DNA of 19,439 nt from Gp6-AA40 sp046732795 (GTDB taxonomy: Bacteria > Acidobacteriota > Vicinamibacteria > Vicinamibacterales > UBA2999), in the NCBI GenBank assembly GCA_046732795.1, contig JBKPNV010000242.1, positions 1 through 19,439 on the forward strand, in the 5' to 3' direction. This document shows, piece by piece, positions 14,800-19,439 of this stretch (its first letter is position 1; every line of letters starts with the position of its first letter). The notes below the pieces were generated by a model. That model saw only the letters and a program-made list of their open reading frames with translations. It was not told the DNA's origin and did no database searches. The translations under genes and the position numbers were made by a program.

Positions 14800-15018
14800 T
14801 CAAATGTGTGTGGGATGCTTCTTCCGCCAGACGACGTAGCCCTCGTACCCGGCGAAGCTCACGACGGCAAGAACCACGACAAACACCAAGACCTGTAACG
14901 GATAGAAGAAGGCAGCCATGATGAGCGGAACAGCCAGAAGGCCGTCCATCATCAACAAAGCAAGACCACCGTCATAGCTGACCAAGTCGTTCCAGTAACG
15001 ACGCAGGAGTGAAATCAT
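14800..15018 (-). CDS. Small membrane protein (72 residues), unknown function
   Basis: The short product has a charged N-terminus (MISLLRRYWNDLVSYDGG), a long hydrophobic region from about residue 18 to 60 that can form two membrane helices with a YP hinge (AAFFYPLQVLVFVVVLAVV), and a basic cytoplasmic-type end (VVWRKKHPTHI). The positive charges at both ends suggest both termini face the cytoplasm. The start is supported by GGAGGT, 5 nt before the ATG. A sigma70-like promoter about 125 nt upstream and a structured leader indicate that it is a real, individually regulated gene. No family was recognised. Confidence 0.75.
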   Translation of the reverse strand: MISLLRRYWNDLVSYDGGLALLMMDGLLAVPLIMAAFFYPLQVLVFVVVLAVVSFAGYEGYVVWRKKHPTHI

Positions 15019-15081
15019 CGTGGACCTCCGGTCGTGGCCACCGGCCGTTCGGAGGTGTCAGGGTGAGGTGCGGAAACCTCA
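15019..15081 (-). promoter_or_regulatory. Structured 5' leader able to sequester the Shine-Dalgarno (riboswitch-like)
   Basis: In the RNA (minus strand, 5' to 3'), TGAGGT (15081-15076) pairs with ACCTCA (15069-15064) over a 6-nt loop. Next comes ACCTCCG (15056-15050), exactly complementary to CGGAGGT (15030-15024), which contains the Shine-Dalgarno of the 72-residue gene. A GGCC/GGCC mini-stem is possible inside that 19-nt loop. The GAGGT of the first arm could instead pair with ACCTC of the anti-SD arm, which would free the SD. This gives two mutually exclusive folds. No known riboswitch class was recognised. Confidence 0.5.
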
Positions 15082-15141
15082 GGCTGGCAGATCTGGACGC
15101 GCCGGCTGAAGAGAACGGCGACGCAAACCGCTTTCAAGGCC

Positions 15142-15170
15142 ACTATACGGCCGGGTCAAGCGAATGGCAA
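15142..15170 (-). promoter_or_regulatory. Putative sigma70 promoter of the small membrane protein gene
   Basis: Minus strand TTGCCA (15170-15165), a 17-nt spacer, TATAGT (15147-15142). Transcription would start near 15135, giving a leader of about 115 nt. The site lies in the 168-bp gap after the prfB stop, which contains no other gene. Confidence 0.6.
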
Positions 15171-15186
15171 GGTGATTCGCTCGCCT

Positions 15187-16324
15187 CTAATCCCCGTCGT
15201 CGGCCGGAGCGGCGCTGCCGAGCGTACCGCTGGCCTTCTGCATCAGATATGTTTTGATGAACGGATCGAGGTCGCCATCGAGCACACGATGAACATCGCC
15301 CACCTCCATCTTCGTGCGGTGGTCCTTGATCATCTGGTAAGGCTGCAGGACGTAGCTTCGGATCTGACTGCCGAATGCGATGTCGCGCTTTTCGCCGCCG
15401 AGCTGCTCAAGCTTCGCCGCCTGCTCCTTCTGTTTGAGATCGAAGAGGCGCGCCTTGAGCACCTTCATTGCCTGCGCGCGATTCTTGTGCTGCGAGCGTT
15501 CGTTCTGGCATGACACGACGATGCCCGTCGGCAGATGCGTGATGCGGACCGCCGAATCCGTGACGTTGACGTGCTGACCGCCGGCACCGCTCGAACGATA
15601 GGTATCGACTCGCAGGTCCTTCTCGTCGATGTCGATGTCGACGTCCTCGGGAAGCTCAGGCCAGACGAAAACCGAAGCGAACGAGGTATGGCGCCGCGCC
15701 GCCTGATCGAAGGGCGAAATCCGAACCAAGCGATGCACACCGGCTTCGGCGGACATCAGTCCGTACGCGTAATCCCCCATCATCAAGAGTGTGGCGCTCT
15801 TGATGCCTGCCTCGTCACCATCCTGGTAATCGATGATGTCGCGCTTGAAGCCACGACGTTCCGACCACTTGAGGTACATGCGCAGAAGCATCTCTGCCCA
15901 GTCCTGCGATTCGGTCCCGCCCGCGCCGGGGTGGATGGTCACAATCGCGTTGGTGCGATCGTGCTCACCGCCGAGCATCTTCTTTGTCTCGGCCGCTTCG
16001 ACCTCCTGTCGCAATTCCTGGAGGCCGCGCGCCACGTCCGCCGCCACATCCTCGCCGGACTCTGCCCATTCGAACAGAACGTTCAGGTCATCGCTGCGGC
16101 GCTGCAGCGATCGCAGCAGCGCGAGGTCGTCGTCCACTCGCCGGCGACGCTGCATGACTTTCTGTGCCTCGGCCTGGTTACTCCAGAACGACGGGTCGGC
16201 GATTGTCTTTTCGATGTCAGCCAGCTGTTGCTCGGGTCGAGCCGCTTCAAAGATGCCTCCGCAGCTCGAGGGATCTTCGGTTGAGGTCATCGTGCTGGCG
16301 GATCAGTTCGTCATCGAGGGGCAC
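15187..16324 (-). CDS. prfB: Peptide chain release factor 2 (programmed +1 frameshift)
   Basis: RF2 recognises UGA and UAA and triggers peptide release. The gene starts at GTG 16324, 6 nt after AGGAG. Codons 1-25 read (M)PLDDELIRQHDDLNRRSLE then LRRHL, and codon 26 is an in-frame TGA (16249-16247). A +1 shift at CTT-T-GAA joins Leu25 to EAARPEQQLADIEKTIADP and the rest, giving 378 residues in all. RF2 hallmarks are SPF (203-205), the stop-codon tripeptide, and GGQ (248-250) in SSGAGGQHVNV, the peptidyl-transferase loop. The frameshift position is the same codon as in E. coli. An ATG at 16290 opens the downstream frame, but it yields an N-terminus unlike RF2 and should not be used. The start is 23 nt after the lnt stop, so it is probably in the same operon; its level is autoregulated by RF2 itself through the TGA. 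Confidence 0.95.
16246..16260 (-). promoter_or_regulatory. RF2 autoregulatory +1 frameshift site
   Basis: On the minus strand, GGAGG (16260-16256), CAT, CTT, TGA, A. The SD-like GGAGG is separated from CTT by exactly 3 nt, as in the E. coli site (AGGGGG-TAT-CTT-TGA-C). Only the base after TGA differs (A instead of C), so the first shifted codon is GAA. Low RF2 lets the ribosome slip; high RF2 terminates at codon 26. Confidence 0.93.
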
Positions 16325-16339
16325 TTATGTCTCCTGTAA

Positions 16340-16380
16340 GTCGAAAGTCAACGGTGAAAGGTCAAAGGTGACCTTTGACC
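16340..16380. repeat. 7-bp periodic repeat with a palindrome at the lnt 3' end
   Basis: GT(C/G) recurs exactly every 7 nt at 16340, 16347, 16354, 16361 and 16368 (units such as GTCGAAA, GTCAACG, GTGAAAG, GTCAAAG). The end forms a perfect inverted repeat: GGTCAAAGGT (16360-16369), one central base, then its complement (16371-16380). It encodes the last residues of Lnt (GQRSPLTFHR) and reaches to 5 nt before the prfB Shine-Dalgarno. Confidence 0.75.
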
Positions 16381-17895
16381 CACGACGAGCACCGCCATCA
16401 GCGTAAGTGCCATGGCGATGTAAGCCGCCAAGTCACCGATTTGCGAGTAGATGGTTCGGACGGTGAGCAACCGCGCCTCGACGACGAGCCCGACCTGTTC
16501 AAAGATAGCCGATGCCTGCACGATGCGTCCGTACGGATCGACAACTCCGCTGATTCCGGTATTCGCGGCGCGCGCCAAGTAGCGGCCTTCCTCGATCGCC
16601 CGCATGGACGCCATCTCGAAGTGCTGATAGGGCGCTGACGAGGTCCCGTACCAGCCATCGTTCGTGACGGTCGTCAGCAACTCGCTTCCCTGCAGTACGG
16701 CGTCGCGCATCAACGACGGAAAGACGACTTCGTAGCATATCGCCGTGCTCGTCGGGTGCCCCTTGATCGGCAGCATCACCACACGATCGCCCGGCGTAAA
16801 CGGCAGGAACCGCTTGACCAGCGGTGCCGCAAAGGTGAGCCACTCCTGCATCGGAAAGAACTCGCCAAACGGCACGAGATGGATCTTGCGATACACCGCG
16901 AGCGTGCTCCCATCCTCGCCGAGAAGAAACGCGGCGTTATACATCCGCAGCTCAGGAGTCGCGACGATCTGATCGCTGCCGACCAGGATTGGCACCGACA
17001 CCTCGCGCGCCAGATCGCGGAGCGCGGCATCACCCACGGGGTCGTGGCCGAAGGTGAACGGCGTCGACGATTCCGGCCACATGACGTACTCGGCTCCGCG
17101 GCGTACCGCATCCCGGGTCATCGCAAGATATGTCGTGAAGATGCGCCGCGTCGACTGCGGTGTCGGCGACATCTTCTCCGCCTGGGCGACGTTTCCCTGA
17201 ATCAGCCCCACGCGAATCGCCGTCCCCTCACGGGTCAGTGATCCCTCCGCGACCCGCCACGAACCCCACACCGCGATGCCGATCAGAAGCGCCGCGGTTG
17301 ACGCGACGGCCGACCATCGAGTGCGTCCCGTGCTCAGGAGCGCGAACGCGATCGCAGCGCTGACGAACGCGACGAGGGTGGATAGACCGTACACACCGAA
17401 CACGCTCGCGACCTGCGCAACCGGCAACACCGTGACCTGGCTGTTGCCGAGCGGCACCCATGGAAATCCACCGAACAGAAGTCCCCGCAGGTATTCGGTC
17501 GCGACCCATGCGGCCGGCGCGAAGAACAATGCGGATCGACCTCCGCGCGCAATCAGCCGGGCCAGCACCATTGCCGTCACGGCCGGGTAGATGGCCAGGT
17601 AAACCGCGAGCAGGAGCATCGCGAAGACCGCCAGGATCATCGGCATCCCCCCGAACACCGCCAGGACGCTGCTGGTCCAATACACCGTGCCCGTGAAGTA
17701 GACGATCCCGGTCACGAGACCCAACCAGAATGCGCGCCGTAGCGGCTGCCCGGGCAGTTGTCCGGCCTGCCCCGTCCACCCGCTCAATGCGAGCAGCAGT
17801 GGAACCAGCGCAACCCAAGCAAATGCTGGATGACCGTAGCGAGGGAAACTGAGCGCGAGAAGCGCTCCTGAGAGAATTGAAAGGATGTAACTCAG
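16348..17895 (-). CDS. lnt: Apolipoprotein N-acyltransferase
   Basis: Lnt adds the third acyl chain to the N-terminal Cys of lipoproteins in the inner membrane. The product has a multi-helix membrane N-half followed by a periplasmic nitrilase-like domain with the catalytic triad in WPESSTPF (Glu275), YRKIHLVPFGEFFP (Lys337) and AICYEVVFPSL (Cys387), using the start proposed here. The conserved N-terminal segment SGALLALSFPRYGHPAF and WVALVPLLLAL lies upstream of the first ordinary start codon (TTG 17787). The only fitting initiator in frame is CTG at 17895, overlapping the SPOR gene stop as CTGA. That start gives 515 residues (E. coli 512) and places the catalytic Cys at 387, the same number as in E. 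coli. An ATT at 17877 is a less likely alternative. The last ten residues come from a 7-bp repeat. Confidence 0.93.
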   Translation of the reverse strand: MSYILSILSGALLALSFPRYGHPAFAWVALVPLLLALSGWTGQAGQLPGQPLRRAFWLGLVTGIVYFTGTVYWTSSVLAVFGGMPMILAVFAMLLLAVYLAIYPAVTAMVLARLIARGGRSALFFAPAAWVATEYLRGLLFGGFPWVPLGNSQVTVLPVAQVASVFGVYGLSTLVAFVSAAIAFALLSTGRTRWSAVASTAALLIGIAVWGSWRVAEGSLTREGTAIRVGLIQGNVAQAEKMSPTPQSTRRIFTTYLAMTRDAVRRGAEYVMWPESSTPFTFGHDPVGDAALRDLAREVSVPILVGSDQIVATPELRMYNAAFLLGEDGSTLAVYRKIHLVPFGEFFPMQEWLTFAAPLVKRFLPFTPGDRVVMLPIKGHPTSTAICYEVVFPSLMRDAVLQGSELLTTVTNDGWYGTSSAPYQHFEMASMRAIEEGRYLARAANTGISGVVDPYGRIVQASAIFEQVGLVVEARLLTVRTIYSQIGDLAAYIAMALTLMAVLVVGQRSPLTFHR

Positions 17896-18548
17896 CGGGT
17901 AATCCAGGGCTTGAACTGTTCTTCCTTTTCCAGCCGCCTGGCGATCGTCTCCGCCTCCTTTCGGTCCTCGTACTTGCCGACGCGGACGCGGAACACGCGC
18001 GGGCCGCTGGACCCGGGCGTGGTCACGAAGGACGGAAATCCCTTCGACGTGAGACGGCGCGCAATCGTGTCTGCCTCGTCGCGGGAACGAAGCGACGCGA
18101 CCTGCACCACGAAACCGTTCCCCTTCGGTTCGCCCGGGTCCACGGCTTTGGCGGCCGTGGTGACGACGGGCGGTGCCTGTACCTTCGGCTCTGCGATGGC
18201 AGCGACGGGTGCTGGCGTGACCGGTTCGACCGGCGGCTCCGGCGGCGGTTCCGGTGCCTCGAGCCGTTTCGCGTACGTCAGCTCCTTGAGGTCTTCCTGA
18301 CTGGAGACCGGCTCTCCCGACGATGCCGCATCAGAGGATGTTCGCGAAAGCACCTGGGATGTTGATGTTGGATCGACCGTGGGCTCAGTCGTGACTGCGG
18401 TGGTCGCCGATGCGTGGGTGATGTTGACCCCACGTCCTACCATGACGCCGCAGAGGAAAATCACAACCGCAGCAACAGTGGCCGTCATGAACATGAAGAC
18501 CAGCTGTTTGCCGTTCAGTTGAATCTCGCGAACGCCCTGATCCGACAT
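17892..18548 (-). CDS. SPOR-domain membrane protein
   Basis: 218 residues. A short cytoplasmic N-terminus (MSDQGVREIQLNGKQL) precedes one transmembrane helix (about 17-39, VFMFMTATVAAVVIFLCGVM). A long Ser/Thr/Pro/Glu/Val-rich periplasmic linker with a PEPPPEPPVEPVTPAP stretch follows. The C-terminal SPOR domain (about 144-218) has the two repeats GFVVQVASLRSRDEADTIARRL (in outline) and FRVRVGKYEDRKEAETIARRL. SPOR domains bind peptidoglycan stripped of stem peptides, mostly at division septa, so a cell-division role like that of FtsN or DedD is likely but not proven. It lies between a TPR-protein gene (67 bp upstream) and lnt, with a 4-nt overlap into the latter. Confidence 0.9.
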   Translation of the reverse strand: MSDQGVREIQLNGKQLVFMFMTATVAAVVIFLCGVMVGRGVNITHASATTAVTTEPTVDPTSTSQVLSRTSSDAASSGEPVSSQEDLKELTYAKRLEAPEPPPEPPVEPVTPAPVAAIAEPKVQAPPVVTTAAKAVDPGEPKGNGFVVQVASLRSRDEADTIARRLTSKGFPSFVTTPGSSGPRVFRVRVGKYEDRKEAETIARRLEKEEQFKPWITR

Positions 18549-18615
18549 CAGTTAGCGCAGATTGTACCACGCGTTCGATCGCGCGGCGCACAGATTTTGT
18601 GATGCGGGCGCTTCC

Positions 18616-19439
18616 TCACCGAGCCCTCAGTTGATCCAACCGGCGACGAGCCTCCTGGTCCGCTGGGTCGCGCTTGACGAGTTTTTCCAACTCCGCCCTC
18701 GCTTCGTTCACCATCCCCGCCTTCTCGTAGGCTTCCGCGAGAACATAGCGAGCTTGCACGGTATCGCTGCTCCAGATGGAAATCTTCAACGCGTCGATTG
18801 CGTCCTGGAGTCGCCCGCTGCGAAGGTAGAGGCGGCCGAGCAGCAGATGCGCCTCGTGATCGTAGGGCGCGAGATAGATGGCCCGTTGAAGTTCGGAGAC
18901 TGCCTCGGCGTCGCGTTCGCCCTCGAATGCCCGACGCGCCACGTCGAGATGAAACGAGGCCAGCTGGCGCTGATCGCGCTGCCCTGCGGCACCAATCACG
19001 TTCTCCACCCGAAGAACGTCCGGCAGACCGAGGTCCATGCGCAAGCGCTCCAGCCCACGCGGGACAGCTCCCGACGGAGACTTCGCCTCCCACTCTGCGT
19101 AGACCGAGGAAAGCTGCCGGGCGAGATCTTTCTCCCGGCCTGCCTCCGTCTGACTGCCAAGCGCGGCGAGCGCCACGCCAAGCACGAAGTGTGCGGCATG
19201 GTCGGCCGGATTGCGCCGCACCGCCTCGCGCAGCCACGAAGAGGCGGCCGCGGCGTCACCGTCGAGCCAATAGGCGTAGCCAAGGTTGAAGTACGAATCG
19301 ACGCCTTGGAGACTCGCCGCCTCGTTGAAATAGGTGACGGCTCGGCCGGCCGGGTTGTTCTCCGCGGGTCTGCGCAGTTGAACAACACCGAGGTTGTTGA
19401 GAAGCGTGGCGTCCGCCTGTTCTTTGTTCAGCTTGGTCA
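18616..19439 (-). CDS. TPR-repeat protein (5' end outside window)
   Basis: 274 codons are open from the right window edge to the stop. Tetratricopeptide repeats are visible: LNNLGVVQLRRPAENNPAGR, YFNLGYAYWLDGDAAAASSW then LREAVRRNPADHAAHFVLG, VSELQRAIYLAPYDHEAHL then LLGRLYLRSGRLQDAIDAL, and YVLAEAYEKAGMVNEARAEL then EKLVKRDPADQEARRRLDQL. A GTG at 19221 is only an internal Val codon, because the repeats continue upstream of it. TPRs form scaffolds for protein-protein contacts. As first visible gene of the SPOR-lnt-prfB run it may serve envelope assembly, but the binding partner is unknown and any N-terminal signal or enzyme domain is outside the window. Confidence 0.88.
   Translation of the reverse strand, partial: TKLNKEQADATLLNNLGVVQLRRPAENNPAGRAVTYFNEAASLQGVDSYFNLGYAYWLDGDAAAASSWLREAVRRNPADHAAHFVLGVALAALGSQTEAGREKDLARQLSSVYAEWEAKSPSGAVPRGLERLRMDLGLPDVLRVENVIGAAGQRDQRQLASFHLDVARRAFEGERDAEAVSELQRAIYLAPYDHEAHLLLGRLYLRSGRLQDAIDALKISIWSSDTVQARYVLAEAYEKAGMVNEARAELEKLVKRDPADQEARRRLDQLRAR

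Noticed and set aside
16164..16406. Small plus-strand open frames around the prfB start
   Set aside because: They lie opposite the prfB 5' end and lnt 3' end, have no ribosome-binding site and no recognisable protein features.
17228..17818. 196-codon minus-strand frame inside lnt in another phase
   Set aside because: Off-frame shadow of lnt; Arg/Gly/Ala-rich with no membrane segments.

Overview
The window is GC-rich, dense bacterial chromosome with an outer-membrane (diderm) gene set: lnt, a beta-barrel protein ending in Phe, secreted proteins and a class A penicillin-binding protein. Gene content and style (meaB/epimerase/acyl-CoA dehydrogenase, dnaK-dnaJ-hspR, short palindromic and 7-bp intergenic repeats) suggest an Acidobacteriota genome, perhaps class Vicinamibacteria. 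No rRNA or other phylogenetic marker was seen, so that placement is an impression, not a result. No tRNA, rRNA, CRISPR, IS element or phage gene was recognised.

Layout. 1-3424 (minus) is an acyl-CoA/propionate block: acyl-CoA dehydrogenase, the MeaB G-protein chaperone of methylmalonyl-CoA mutase, then methylmalonyl-CoA epimerase joined in frame, with no stop, to a metallo-beta-lactamase-fold hydrolase that runs off the left edge. 3469-5068 holds a small beta-barrel protein (plus) and two tandem paralogous secreted proteins (minus) separated by an intrinsic-terminator hairpin. 5099-7135 (minus) is a DnaC-like ATPase followed 3 nt later by hemW. 7263-8345 (plus) is a secreted protein of unknown function. 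8524-12124 (minus) is the heat-shock operon dnaK-dnaJ-hspR without grpE, with two copies of one inverted, 7-bp-periodic repeat, one 3' of dnaK and one 3' of hspR. 12365-14731 (plus) is a PBP1A-type peptidoglycan synthase flanked by palindromic GGCGGGTCT elements. 14800-15018 (minus) is a 72-residue membrane protein with its own promoter and a leader that can hide its ribosome-binding site. 15187-19439 (minus) is an envelope/translation operon: TPR protein (partial), SPOR-domain protein, lnt (probable CTG start overlapping the previous stop) and prfB with the classic programmed +1 frameshift.

The least ordinary signals are: (i) the epimerase-hydrolase fusion; (ii) four clusters of degenerate 7-bp tandem repeats of different sequence but the same period, two of which supply the C-terminal codons of MeaB and Lnt; (iii) a switch-like leader on the small membrane protein gene; (iv) a ten-triplet Gly-X-Y (collagen-like) segment in the DnaK tail; and (v) recoding or unusual initiation (prfB frameshift, lnt CTG start), so that simple ORF calling misplaces several starts. 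All statements come from reading the sequence; no database search was run.
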